Positions 44,112 through 56,074 are shown, numbered from the stretch's first letter. The stretch is DNA of 64,000 nucleotides from Siphonodentalium dalli (GCA_032622095.1 CP136064.1:255919863-255983862); one strand, 5' to 3'. Notes: generated by a model not told the origin, from the letters alone. Numbers and translations are program-made.

Positions 44112-44925
44112 CACTACAACATGTCAGTGACCAGTCTGAGTAAACTCATACCTAAATATTCATTACAACATTGAATATTAGGTCTGACGGATAACATCGC
44201 TATCTCATTTCCAAGTCCTCGGGATTCCGTAATCCGATTGATTGCGTAAATTATTTTCCGCATGGGTTAATAAACAAGTGTTAGTGGGCGGAGACTCCCA
44301 TAATGTCACCTCTAAATATAGTAACAGAGTCGGTATTTCTCCGATCGAAAGCGATGCTTGCAAATACAACAGAGACAGAAAAAATGGCTTCAAAATTATA
44401 TATTCGGATTAATTTGAAGGATGTGCTTGACCTGATAGATAGGCCTGCGCATGGTACCAACTTGGCCTCCCATAAATATAAATAGAACTCACTCATGTCC
44501 GTGTATTTGATTTACTTTATTGTAACATGGTTTGCAAATCAAATTATTTGTCGTAAAAAGTCATCTGAAAGTTAAACACCGAGGAAATGACTTAATTTTA
44601 TGCTTTTAAATAGTTCTAAAGCATCATTTTTGATGACGACCTTATTTTTTGCTCTCGGATGCAGCTTTCCGGTTGATGCAGTGAGTTCATCTCCCGAAAA
44701 AGAATAGTCGCACACACGACAAATATTATCTTCTGTAAGTTTATGTCGCGACACGGGCCATATTGCGAAGCACAACAAATAACACGTGGGGACACCTGTC
44801 AATCATCGATGTATTTTTTAAAATCCGTGACGTCATTTTGGGGAAGCTCTTCGCTGAATAGAAATGGTTTTGGCGACATTAGCTCCAGACTCTAGATTTC
44901 AAATATAGAGTCGACGTTCACCCAG
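44112..44925. other. No recognised gene
   Basis: Unique-looking. Overlapping short frames on both strands (44205-44802) lack splice signals. Confidence 0.4.
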
Positions 44926-45112
44926 ACTGGTCAGTGACCACAACAACTTGTCAGTGACCATAACCTTTCAGTTACCATGACAACTTGTCTTACCATAACA
45001 TGTCAGTGATCATGACAACCTGTCAGGGTCCACAACAACTTGTCAATGACCATAACAGCCTTTTGGTGACCATGACAACTGGTCAGTGACCATAACAACG
45101 CTTCAGTGGATA
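44926..45112 (+). repeat. ~21-bp degenerate tandem array
   Basis: Unit about 'cagtgaccataacaacttgt', about nine diverged copies. The 'accactacaacatgtcagtg' at 44111-44135 is a detached copy. Confidence 0.82.
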
Positions 45113-45146
45113 ACAATGACAGACCGACTGAGCCCTGAATAAGAGA

Positions 45147-45328
45147 TACAGTAATGCTCTAAATAATTGACTCCTTAACCACAGCAGAATAATGGGTAAC
45201 ATTTCAGGATTTAGTCGGAAATATGGCTTTCCGATGAATGGCAACAAGCCATATTTCCGACTAAATCCTGAAAAGTTACCCATAATTCTGCTGTGGTTAA
45301 GGAGTCGATTGCTTAGGGCATTACTATA
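45147..45328. mobile_element. Family C element (C10)
   Basis: Central hairpin shortened ('aatatggctttccgatgaat'). Right terminus 'gggcattactata'. The 43 bases after it match those after C13 at 57647. Confidence 0.85.
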
Positions 45329-45479
45329 GATGTATGGGTTCTGACTATTAATTACCTGACAAGAGTATTAGTTGTTCCTTTTTCTTTTGGAAGGATTCTC
45401 ATAGAGGAGGCATCACATACTGGCTGACTTCTCCTCTCTCCCTTTGTTCACGTCAGGCTTCCCCCGTCATCATTAGACC

Positions 45480-45910
45480 TGTTAACTCTCAAAGATTCTG
45501 AGACAGGGACCAGCCTAGAGGGCGACTTGTGAGACAGGGACCAGCCTAGAGGGCGACTTGTGAGACAGGGACCAGCCTAGAGGGCGACTTGTGAGACAGG
45601 GACCAGCCTAGAGGGCGACTTGTGAGACAGGGACCAGCCTAGAGGGCGACTTGTGAGACATCTTCTCCCTAAGATGTGCCACTTCTCCCTATTTTTATCT
45701 CAGGGAGAAGTGACTTCTCTCTCACATAACAGTAATCATATGTCACAACAGCATATTTAAACTGTATTTACTGCTTATAGTGGTGTTTTTACTCACTATA
45801 ATGGTTTGATAAATAGGTTCTTGTGTTGCATAATACTTATAGGATCTTAGAAGGATGGTGTTGGGGTGTAAATTGAACTTCAGCTATTTTTGCTTCTCCC
45901 TAATAACAAA
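45480..45910 (-). repeat. Family H repeat (H4) with a 31-bp tandem array
   Basis: Five perfect copies of 'gagacagggaccagcctaga' + 'gggcgacttgt' at 45500-45654, then reverse-oriented H sequence ('cttctccctaagatgtgcca', 'agaagtgacttctctctcac'). The array unit is the complement of the 34.8-35.6 kb unit. Confidence 0.93.
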
Positions 45911-47569
45911 ACAAGTGACTTCTCTCAATTTGAAACCTCTTGGTTGGTCCCTGTTCTGAGCCTCCCAGATTGGAGTTTAACCCTTTCTTTTCTCTGTGGA
46001 TTCTCCCACCCAGGTATAAAACTATACATTGGAATAACCTATTATTGAAATGGAAGAAATATAAGCGTAATATGGGCGTTTTCATTTACTTTATATAAGG
46101 TCTATGTAACTATACCAAAAATGAAAATGTTGAAAGGTAAAATGATGTGCAAAATCCGAAACGAAATGGCATCTATTTACGCCAATGGCAAATTATCATG
46201 AAATGTGACCCAACAGTAACAACGACTCCGCAATACAAACAGTTAATCTGAATGCCAATATAACACCCGAAGTTACCAAAATGATGGTCCAATCAAACAA
46301 TCACATCACACAGCAGACAATCATTATTATATTATGGCCAGCCCTGTCTGACACTTCTCTTGTGCTTTGGTCGAGTTTATGCCATGGATAAAAATGTTAG
46401 TATAATACACAATCTTTGTACATCTCGCTGCTAGTTGCTGTGAACAAACTCATAAACAGAGCCTTAAGTGAGAAGAGTTAATATTCATTTTATGACGTCT
46501 ATCAATCAAGAAGACAGGACACTTTCACTTCAACAAATTAATCGGTGCTAAAGCCTCCGTTTAATGGGACCCATAATAAACACTAGGCAACAGTAGACTC
46601 GTTCACCTGGCTTAACTGCTTAATGGTCCCATCCTAAGAGGGTAATATCCACTGCTCTGAAATACTATACCCCACTTCTACCCAGGTAAGCAGATTGACT
46701 GGGGTTTTGGGTAATCACTGAGAACTAATGGTGCTATAAGATCAGAGCTTACTCAGATTATAGTGCTGTAAGATGGTCCTTATCCTGTTTATAATAACCA
46801 ATATATCACACGGCTCCATGCATGTGTGATCACTTATCTAGGTCAAAGTATTTCCATGAAGGCCGAAAGCTCGAGCAATTCCAGAAGGACTTTGCTAGGT
46901 GAATCATTCTGTTGTGTCATTGGTCAGAGGTGTTGGCTGCTTTTGTTCACTGATTTTCTTTTGTGATATTCTACATTCTTAGGTTTTTATGTCAATTTCG
47001 TAAACCAGGTATGTACTTTTACAAGTCTATTTGATTTTCATTCAGGGACAACAGTATCTTTGGTTATTCTGAAGAATTCGGCATTTTCCCATTTCATCAA
47101 TTTCTTAAATCAATGTTATGTTTTCAAATTTTTCTTATTTTTCTCAATTTTTAGTTCAAACATATTTTCAAAAAATTAAAATTGGCAAAGGGATTTCAGC
47201 GCAAACGCTGCCACAAAGAATGGCCCTGTTGCCTAAACTTATACACTATTAAATACTCTTCAGACGACCTGAAACTGAAATTTATCTTTGTATGTTATCA
47301 CCAAAATAACAGCTCAGGACACACGCTTGTTTCTTGTTTTGTAGAAATTGTACTATAAAGTTTTATCTTGTGATAGCCAGTGTTTGTCACGAGATGTGTT
47401 TCGCAATCTGTCTCGTCGTGTCTTGTTTGTTCATATCTCCACCTGAAGAAACATGTCACACGTTTTCATTGATAAAGGACAAAGGACAGATTTAATGTTT
47501 CCAAACTGATATCGTGGCGTCGCTAAAGTGAATCCTCGTGTGTGGTTATATAGTACTGTATGTATCAGT
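45911..47569. other. 1.6 kb without recognised gene
   Basis: No repeat family recognised and no splice-bounded frame. It is the longest repeat-poor stretch of the right half. Confidence 0.4.
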
Positions 47570-47593
47570 GGGGGGGGGGGGGGGGGGGGGGGG
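47570..47593. repeat. Poly-G tract (24 nt)
   Basis: Uninterrupted G run. Confidence 0.9.
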
Positions 47594-47799
47594 CTGACCA
47601 TGTTACTATCTTACATGTATAACACTGCTCAGTCTTGTTGAATTCTATACCTCTATCTTCATATTAAGCCACAAATAATCTTTAAGCCCCAAAACATGTG
47701 TAAGCCCCAAAACATATGTATGTCGAAATTGTATGATAAACATAGATGATGCAATGCAATTATATTTCCTATTTGAGATCTTCATGGACAAGTTTTGGT

Positions 47800-48110
47800 T
47801 TCTCAATTGAATGGAATGAAATTTTGTATATGAGTTACTAGCCAAAAATACAGGTCTATTTCAAATTTGGTTCCGTCCGCCAAATTTTCACCAGAATTAT
47901 GGCCCTTTTTGTTGGAATTTGCACTCAAATTTTTGTTTCTGGATGATAACTTTGTTAAGTCTGAACTGAATGGAATTAAATTTGGTAGGTGATTTTACTA
48001 GCCCAAAATACAGGACAAGTTTGATTTTGGGTTCCCCCACCAATTTTCACCAGAGTTATGGCCGTTTATAGTAATTACCTTGGGCGTATTTTGCTTCTTC
48101 CTAGCTATGC
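47800..48110 (+). repeat. Dispersed repeat with 'ttttcaccagagttatggcc' motif
   Basis: Two copies of a ~130-bp unit ('gaatgaaattttgtatatga' / 'gaattaaatttggtaggtga'; 'accagaattatggccctttt' / 'accagagttatggccgttta'). Confidence 0.7.
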
Positions 48111-48164
48111 TCTTGTTAAAAGAAGTAAACGTCAACCCACTCCATAAAAACACATTTCTGTTGA

Positions 48165-49400
48165 CATGTGACCAGACATGTGTCCAGGAGGCTGTTCGTT
48201 GTAAAGGAAATGGTTATTTTTTGTAAGGGATGGGGGTTGGTAGTTTGGTACTCTCAGACTGCTCTGAAGATGCCAGTCATCAGCATGTGCAGCACTGGAT
48301 TAGAACAGACAGCACCAGACTGTACTGTTGATGTGGAAGCCTCTGGGGATTGATATTTAGGAGCCTGTATCTGTGATTTATTGTGGTGGGGACCTCCAGT
48401 CTAAGTAATAAAGGCTGAGTGATTCAGAGTTATGCCTCCCTCAGGTGTCAGTGCTATGAGGCAAGGCATACACATTTTTTTTACATAGTTATGCCCCTTT
48501 TTGAATTTTGAATTATAATGGTTTTCAGATAAAAACTTCAGTTATTATTGTTTTTATATTTGGTATGTGAATTATACACATGAGAATACAGGTCAACTGA
48601 AGAAGTTCGTCAATTTTGCTCCTTTTCATCTCAAAAGTTTGTCAAGAATTTTGATTTCTGCTACTTTTTTTTACTTTTTTTCTGGAAAAAAAAAGCCAAC
48701 AACAACAAAATAACATTTTTTGAGGATGTGTGACCAAGATACCAGACATCTTGTAATAATGCACTGGATTAGAACAGACAGTAAGGGACTGTTGGCACCT
48801 CAGGGGACATGTATTTAGGAGCTTAGTATCCATGATTTAAGGTCTTGGAGACCCCCTGTCTGTATAATAAAGACTTGAGTGATTCAGAGTTTGCATCCTC
48901 GGTTGAGTGCTATGGGGCCACGCAAAACACATTTTTACAGAGTTATGCAGCTGATCCAGTTATGCCCCTTTTTGAATTTTGAATGATAATGGTTTTCAGA
49001 TAATAACTTTAGTTTAGTTATATATGTTTTTATATTTGGTATGTGAATTACACACATGAAAATACAGGTCAACTGAGTTAGTCAATTTTGCCTCTTTTCA
49101 TCTCAGTTTGCTGAGAATTTTGAATTTCTGCTATTTTATTTTGTAGTTTCTAAAAAAAAAAAAACACATTTTTGTTTACCATGATACCAGACGTCAGCAT
49201 GTAATGCACTGGATTAGAACAGACAGTAAGGGACTGTTGACACCTCAGGGGATGTATATTTAGGAGCTAGCATCTGTGATTTATGGTTGTGGTGACTTCC
49301 AATCTGCGTAATAAAGACTGAGTGATCCACAGTTATGGGTCCCTCCGGTGTTGGTTTTATGGGGCCAGACATACAAATTGTGTTATTAATGTGCTCCATT
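48165..49400 (+). repeat. ~450-bp tandem triplication
   Basis: 'gcactggattagaacagaca' occurs at 48292, 48761 and 49206. Each unit includes 'tatttaggagc', 'taataaagactgagtgatt', 'gttatgcccctttttgaatt' and 'tatatttggtatgtgaatta'. The third unit is truncated. Confidence 0.9.
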
Positions 49401-49752
49401 GGAAAGCTTACCCACAGGAGGAAATCATTGGTGAAAATACCTTGGTTTGATAAAACTATGATATGGCCATGAGGGGATAGCTACAGTCCCACTGATTCCA
49501 ACAATAAAACATACTTAATGTTCCAAGGTGTCTAACATTTTCAAACTATGCATATGTTTGGGTTGCTCGTTGAGTGCTCAGTAGATACTAAAAGGTGTTT
49601 ATTTATGATCAACCATAAAAAAGTGTGATTGTGGGAGATATAATGTTTTCCTAGTTTCTTATTTTGTGTGGATAGCTTTATGGTAGAGAAGCGCTCAAGT
49701 GACCACTTTCTGTAAATTGGCAGAAAAATCAAATGTTTTACAGCAGACATAT
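49401..49752. other. No recognised gene
   Basis: Unique-looking sequence. Confidence 0.4.
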
Positions 49753-49990
49753 AACCCCTTCACTGCTGAACGACGTTGTGTGCTGGAATGTTGAATTGTG
49801 GCCATTTTTCAGGGGAAATATACAACGGAAATATCATCAAAACTCTAAAATTTAGACTTCATGCAAAGGCTATTATCATACGCAATCCTGGAACATCATA
49901 CACTGTTTCAAGCGACGAGATGCACTTGTTCAGAGGCACTATTTTCTTTGTTCTCTTTATAAATGTTAGCTGACTGCTTGTGTGCTGTGC
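49753..49990 (+). mobile_element. CCTCTTCGCTGCT-type element, second copy, right end lost
   Basis: Left end ccccttcactgctgaacgac matches 36518. Shares 'ggctattatcat' and 'gcttgtgtgctg', then runs into the family D array. Confidence 0.75.
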
Positions 49991-50214
49991 AGGGTAGCAT
50001 CACTAAATTTACCCTCTGGCATCACTAAATTTACCCTCTGGCATCACTAAATTCACCCTCTGGCCTCACTAAATTTACTCTCCGGCAACACTAAATTCAC
50101 CCTCTGGCCTCACTAAATTTACTCTCCGGCAACACTAAATTCACCCTCTGGCCTCACTAAATTCACCCTCTAGCGACCTCATTCTGCAAATGTCGGACAC
50201 TATTTTAAGGCTTG
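49991..50214 (+). repeat. 22-bp tandem array grown inside a family D element (D12)
   Basis: About eight copies of 'ggcatcactaaatttaccct' + 'ct' (variants 'ggcctcactaaattcaccct', 'ggcaacactaaattcaccct'), i.e. one arm of the D hairpin, followed by the normal D right end ('gacctcattctgcaaatgtc', 'actattttaaggcttg'). Confidence 0.9.
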
Positions 50215-50396
50215 TTACCGGCCATGTTTTTCTAAGTTATGAACTGTGATATATTATGAGACTGCTTATGTACTAAAATGTTTTTAATTTACCCATAGTT
50301 CTTTATCTTTCTTTGGAAGCAAATGACTAATCAGGACTTAACGAGTGATGATACGAGAGGGAGATTATCAATTTCTGTGGAGTACGTACAGTAATG

Positions 50397-50561
50397 CTCT
50401 AAATAATCGACTCCTTAACCACAGCGTAATTATGGGTAACTTTTCAGGATTTAGTCGAGCTTTCAGATGAATGGCAACAAGCCATATTTCCGACTAAATC
50501 CTGAAAAGTTACGCATAATTCCGCTGTGGTTAAGGAGTCGATTATTTAGAGCTTTACTGTA
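50397..50561. mobile_element. Family C element (C11), apex deleted
   Basis: Both termini present. The left arm stops at 'ggatttagtcg' and joins 'agctttcagatgaatgg'. Confidence 0.85.
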
Positions 50562-51073
50562 ATGTGATTTGGAGAGGAAACCTTTCATAGCACTCGCCAC
50601 TCGGTGTCTGAGATGGACTTTATCTTGGATTTGCAAGCATCTGAAGAAAGCGGCCACTTGTTTGGGTTTCTTCTGAAGTATTACCGCGATAGATCTGCCC
50701 TGATCAATTAACCACTCACTCGGGGTCTCAGTGATAAGCCTGCTTTTCTGTCTACTCTATCATTACCCCACCATTGTCTTGTAGAGCGCGTAAAAGTAGC
50801 GTGTAAGCAGACTTAAGAAAGTGTAATGTTCTCGTGTATGCTTTCCTCTCGAATCTGATCAAGTCACTCGAGTCTGCTGGAGAATGTCCTCCATGCATGA
50901 GATATGACTGGAGAGTTTTGTTTCTTGTTGGACCTTTGCAGTGAGTCACCCCCCTTCCCATCCCCCAGTTGTCCCACTAATGTTGTGTTGGCACTGATAA
51001 ACTCATAAAATATATAGGTCAAGTTAAGTATAATAATGATATTTAGGTTGCCATCCCTATTTCAATTCAATGC
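50562..51073. other. No recognised gene
   Basis: Unique-looking. No splice-bounded frame. Confidence 0.4.
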
Positions 51074-51185
51074 TTAAACCCTTTCATCACGGGAGCTAAT
51101 AGGCACTGGCTTACAAGGTCAAGGTAAATATTGTTAGGCCAATGCATTCTCTTATATATGCAAGGCTTCCTATGGGGTATATGAG
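51074..51185 (+). mobile_element. Family B fragment (B8)
   Basis: 'ttaaaccctttcatcacggg', a deletion, then 'ggcactggcttacaaggtca' and the left arm of hairpin 2. Confidence 0.75.
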
Positions 51186-51212
51186 AAGCATGATGCTTGA
51201 TATATTTTCTCT

Positions 51213-51412
51213 AAAAGCCTTGAAATAGTGTATCTGACATTTGCAGAGCAGGCTAGCATCACCAAATTCCCCATCTGGGTACCTCATTCTGCTTAGGCCT
51301 CATCTTCTGGGAAATATCATTATATGGTCTCAAATTAACATTGTTTTTAGGTACGAGTAGTTTTTCCCTTCTGTTCAGTTTCTATATCCCCTAATTTGCA
51401 GAAGTCCCAAGT
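51213..51412. mobile_element. Family D fragment (D13)
   Basis: Left terminus 'aagccttgaaatagtgtatc', partial hairpin, then middle part ending at 'cctaatttgcagaag'. Confidence 0.75.
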
Positions 51413-51534
51413 ACATTTCTGTATGCGTTCAGTCCTTCAGTGAAAATAAGTTGTTGATCATAAGTGGCCGCCCCTAAAATATCACATACAAAAGCTCAGA
51501 GCGAAAAACAATGTTGTGATTCTTACTTACTGCA

Positions 51535-51657
51535 AATAGTGTGTCTGTTATTTGCAGAATGACGTCCCCTGTGAGTAGGTGAGTTTAGTGATACTACCCC
51601 GCACAGCAGGCTAGCATCACAAACTCACCATCGGGGACTCATTCTGCTTAGACCTAA
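51535..51657. mobile_element. Family D fragment (D14)
   Basis: One eroded hairpin with 'aatagtgtgtctgttatttg' at its left. Confidence 0.72.
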
Positions 51658-51692
51658 GTTTCTTCAGTGCTGACGTCTTTATGAGATGCTTG

Positions 51693-51887
51693 CACAGTAA
51701 TGCCCTAACTAATCGACGCCTTAACCACAGAAGAATCATTGGTAACTTTTCAAGATTTAGTCGGAAATATGGCTCTCTGGGAGAGCTTTCCGATGAATGG
51801 CAACAAACCATATTTCCGACTAAATCCTGAAAAGTTACCGATAATTCTGCTGTGGTTAAGGAGTCGATTATTTAGAGCATTACTGTA
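51693..51887. mobile_element. Family C element (C12)
   Basis: Both termini (cacagtaatgccct / agagcattactgta); central part shortened on the left arm. Confidence 0.85.
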
Positions 51888-51927
51888 CTTGTACTTACTG
51901 CCCTTTATTTTCTAGCTTCGTGGTTAA

Positions 51928-52319
51928 CCCTTTACCCAACAGAACGGCCCTGTGCCAATGCATTCTCTTATATATGCGAGTCGACCATAGGTCGCCTCGC
52001 ATATATAAGAGAATGCATTGGCTTAACACATTAAAAATTATAAAATTGTTAAAGAATGTAAGAAAAAATGGTAAAAAGTGTTAAAAAAAGAATTTTTTTA
52101 GGCCAATGCATTCTCTTATATATGCGAGGCGACCTATGGTCGACTCACATATATAAGAGAATGCATTGGCACAGGGCATAACTGTAACCATCACAATGTG
52201 GTCAATGAGCCGGTTCCAATGATACCCATATGTGTATGGTTATATTGAGACAGACCGAAGATATTTTAGGCTGTTGAAGCTTTATTTGGCCGGTTTTGGC
52301 CGGTTTGTTGGGTAAAGGG
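51928..52319 (-). mobile_element. Family A element (A5), 392 bp
   Basis: TTAA at 51924-51927; the right flank is ATAA, a one-base decay of the target duplication. Confidence 0.87.
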
Positions 52320-52379
52320 ATAAGTTAAAATGTCTGGATCGCTATATCCGATAAGCCGTCAAGAGATTACTTATGGATG

Positions 52380-53091
52380 CAGTCTGGATATAGTGTGTCA
52401 GACATTTGCAGAATGAGGTTCCCAGAGAGTGAATTTAGTGTCGCTATCCTGCAAAATGGGCTAGTGTCACCAAATGTATCCACTGGGGACCTCATTCTGC
52501 TTAGGCCTCAACTGCTATGGGAGACCCAGGATCAGATTAAAGTTAAAGTTGATGATGTTCACCCATTATTCACCTCGATTATGTATTTTATATTCTGCAA
52601 AATAAGGGATGTAGAAACTGAACAGAAAGGAAAAAAGTAACTATAAATGATGTTAATTTGAGACTAGATCCTTCCCAGAAGTTGACGCCTAAGCAGAATG
52701 AGGTTCCCAGAGGGGTTGCATCACAAAATTCACCTTCTGGGGACCTCATTCTGCATTGCCTCATCTGCTATGGGAGACATAGACTCAGATTGAAGTTCCC
52801 AAATGGTGAATATTGTGATATACACCCATTGGGAACCTCGATTATGCAATGTGTCGTCTGCCAATTTGGGGATACAGAGAAACTAAACTAAAAAAGAAAT
52901 AGAATCTATGTGAATAAGTTTCTATTGACATTTGATAACAAAGAAACTTTCTAGAGAAGATGAGGCCCAAGCAGAATGAGGTCCCAGAGGGTGAATTTAG
53001 TGATGCTAACCCGCTATGCGGGATAGCGTCACTAAATTCACCCTCTGGGGACCTCATTCTGCAAATGACAGGCACACTATTTGAAGGCTTG
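52380..53091. mobile_element. Composite family D element (D15), 712 bp
   Basis: Outer ends cagtctggatatagtgtgtc and ...cactatttgaaggcttg. Three hairpin blocks (about 52405-52500, 52690-52755, 52970-53065) with two different middle parts between them ('gatcagattaaagttaaagt' type and 'ccaatttggggatacagaga' type). The outer flanks do not match, so it is probably two or three elements fused. Confidence 0.78.
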
Positions 53092-53664
53092 TCTGGGTCC
53101 CTATATCTCAAACATCTCCGGAGAATATTTAGGATTGTATTGTCTTGACTTTTTCTCACTCGCGGGAAAACAGTAATGAAATAAAAGCCTATTTTGTCGA
53201 ATATTGATCCGCGACCTCGACTCAATATCGGTGAAGAGATGGCAAATTGCTTCGACATCATAATGTAAACGAAATTTACACGTCTGACACATCGTCACAT
53301 CGATAGAGACCGCATGACTTACTCGACTCTGAATAAATCTTCCCTCGTTTTTTTTGTTTAGATATCATTGATCACGCAGGAAAAACTAACATCTTGCCTA
53401 ACTGATATTTTATGAGGTCTTTGTTTCGATGAGAATTTGAGAAATCGACTGAGAGTTGAGTTTCATAATTCCAGACTTTATCTTGAGTCAACACATGTCG
53501 TTGTGTATTCAGTGATTCACTCGATTCTGAAGCTCGCAAGGTTTGTCCGTCTTTATCCTACTTCGGAATTATTGGATAGTGTTTATTCTGGGACAAAGCA
53601 GGCAAGAACTGTTAAGGCCACACAAGAGTTTAGAACCTTTGTTATACCATTGGTAATAAATAAG
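53092..53664. other. No recognised gene
   Basis: An open frame running from 53437 into D16 has no splice signals. Confidence 0.4.
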
Positions 53665-53905
53665 CTTCAAAATATGGTGCTGGATATTTGCAGAATGAGG
53701 TTCCCAGAGGGTGAATTTAGTGACGCTACCCCACATAGTGGGCTAGCATCACCAAAGTCTTCCTCTTGTGACCTCGTTCTGCATGGCCTCATCTGCTATG
53801 GGCGACCTACCGGTAGACACAGATTTAAGTTCCCTGATGCTGAAGGTAGTGATGTGCACCCATTGGGCGCCTCAATTATTATGTTGTTTGCCAATTTGGG
53901 ATAAA
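53665..53905. mobile_element. Family D element (D16), right end lost
   Basis: 'aaaatatggtgctggatatt' left end, one hairpin, then the middle part to 'tgttgtttgccaatttggga'. Confidence 0.75.
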
Positions 53906-54082
53906 GAGAAACTGTTAAAACTAAGAAATGTTCTTCTTTATTCTTTTAAGTATTTTCTTCCGATCTTGGCAAAATATTTCTATCCCAACGGTCATTTGTC
54001 ACACATCTAATTTAAAATTAGAAGATGCTGAAAGATCTCATGGTTGTTTTGACAGACGAGGGGACAAGCATGAACTTACAAA

Positions 54083-54511
54083 AATGAGTCTAGTGTGCCT
54101 GTAATTTGCAGAATGAGGTCCCCAGAGGGTGAATTTAGTGACGCTACCCTGCATAGTGGGCTAGCATCACCAAATTCACCCTCTGGGGACCTCATTCTGC
54201 CTCATCTTCTCTGGAAAGTTTCTTTATCAAATTTCTATAGAAACTTCTTTTTTTAGTTTAGTTTCTCTGTATCCCCAAACTGGCAGACGACACATTGCAT
54301 AATTGAGGTTACCAATGGGTTCACATCACAATATTCACCATTTGGGAACTTCAATCTAAGTCTATGTCTCCCATAGCAGAAAAGGCCATGCAGAATGAGG
54401 TCACAAGAGGGTGAATTTAGTGATGCTAGCCCACTGTGCGGGATAGCGTCACTAAATTTACCCTCTGGGGACCTCTTTCTGCAAATGAGAGACACTCTTA
54501 ACTCAGGCTTG
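54083..54511. mobile_element. Family D element (D17), long form
   Basis: 'aatgagtctagtgtgcctgt' to 'ctcttaactcaggcttg'. Two hairpins and the full middle part; no matching flank. Confidence 0.83.
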
Positions 54512-55321
54512 CTGGTGCATATGTTAAGACAATGGCTCCATCAGCTCTATTGTGAATCATCATCCATTGAATCCAGTGAATGTGGGGAAAACAACACGAA
54601 AATTGATTGCTTCCGAAGATTAGGCCGAGATTCTTGGAGTTCTCTGTAAATAGTGAATTTATAGGCCACGCTCATCGGGAGATGGAATCGCGCAGAATAC
54701 AATCAGTCTAATAGGTGCATTAAGATTCTACAAGGGTGCCTAGCCCATCTCTAAGGGGAGCTAACCTAATTTGATAATTTTTATTAAACTTGTGTACAAT
54801 TGGGCTAAAGCCCTCGAGGCCGGGGCAGAATTTGTCGACAATACGGCAGTTAAATGCCTCTATACAAAAGACTTCTGCATCAAGAATGATGATTAGTTTT
54901 ACTATGAGATGAGTTTCTTTCCTATAGACACATATGAAGCAGCAAATCAGACCGTCAGAAACGTGAATTAATGACGCCGTTCTGTGCGTAGTGGCTCTCC
55001 CTCGACGTAGAGTGGTTGTTGAGGGTCCACTTTGAGATCAAGGACACCTGGTGCTCGCCCTCAGGGCACAGTCTGTTGTGTGGCCACTATTATAATGCCG
55101 TATTCTGATGAGTACTTCTGTCTGCCCCGCGGAGTCTCGATCGATAGTCTGATGACCAGAGCTCAGACCCCTGACTATATTCTATTCATCGTATTCATTA
55201 CATGTGGAATAGGGCAGTACTAGTCTATTGATGTAAACATAGATATTTGCATCTAAATTAATGCAATGGATTGAGACACAAGTTATAAAACTTACACAGC
55301 CCTCAGTCCCAAAAATTTCTA
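54512..55321. other. No recognised gene
   Basis: Unique-looking, with raised CpG near 54940-55150. Confidence 0.4.
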
Positions 55322-55325
55322 TTAA

Positions 55326-55576
55326 CCTTTTCATGACGGGAGCTGTGCTGGTGCAGCATTAAAGACCCTGTGCCAGTGCATTATCTTATATATGCGAGAC
55401 TCCCATAGGGAGCCTCACATATAAGAGAATGCACTGGCTAACAAGGTCAAAGTAAATATTGTTAGGCCAATGCATTCTCTTATATATGTGATGCTCCCTA
55501 TGGGAGACTCATATATAAGAGAATGCATTGGCACAGTGTTTTCACAAAATTTCAGGAAGCTCCAGTCATGGAAGGG
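55326..55576 (+). mobile_element. Family B element (B9), most complete copy
   Basis: TTAA at 55322-55325, CTAA at 55577-55580. Carries the full order: left arm, hairpin 1 (GTGCA/TGCAC arms), spacer, hairpin 2 (ATGCA/TGCAT arms), 'ttttcacaaaatttcaggaa' and 'gtcatggaaggg'. Confidence 0.87.
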
Positions 55577-55582
55577 CTAACC

Positions 55583-55805
55583 TTTTCTATACTAAATACT
55601 CATTGACGAGTAGTACCCTTAGGAAATGTTCAGATAATAAGTTTGACATACAACCATAGTGAATTATTGTCTAAACATTTCCCACAAACTAATATAAAAC
55701 CTTCTGAACTTGTATTATCATTCATCTGTCGGCCTTCTGCTTACACCTCCTGAAGACCCCTCCAGATGAATAATATACCATTCCAGTGTATAGTTTCATA
55801 ACTAT
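55583..55805. mobile_element. Family E element (E7)
   Basis: 'tatactaaatactcattgac' through 'aatgttcagataataagttt' to 'ccctccagatgaataatata'. Confidence 0.7.
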
Positions 55806-56074
55806 GGTAGAATCCATTCAGTATAGAATTTGTTAAAGCAGTACTAATTAATAAAGTGCCATGAAACATTCATGAGACTGCATGGTAACCACCGTTCAGA
55901 TCCAGATATTAGATTCAAACTGAGCTTGTTATGCTATGGTTATTCCAGACAATCAGAACTATAGAATGTTGATGTTCATGATGATGTTAACCAATTTAAA
56001 ATACCATTTTAACATACACAAAACAAAAGAGTTAACTGAGAGTGCAAAATCAACTAACCAAAGAATGGATTCAT

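Noticed and set aside
50320-50396. Possible exon beginning atgactaatcaggac and ending at gtacgt
   Set aside because: No pyrimidine tract-CAG acceptor, and the donor overlaps the start of a family C element.
53437-53904. 155-codon plus-strand frame
   Set aside because: Its second half is family D transposon sequence read through; the first half has no independent coding evidence.
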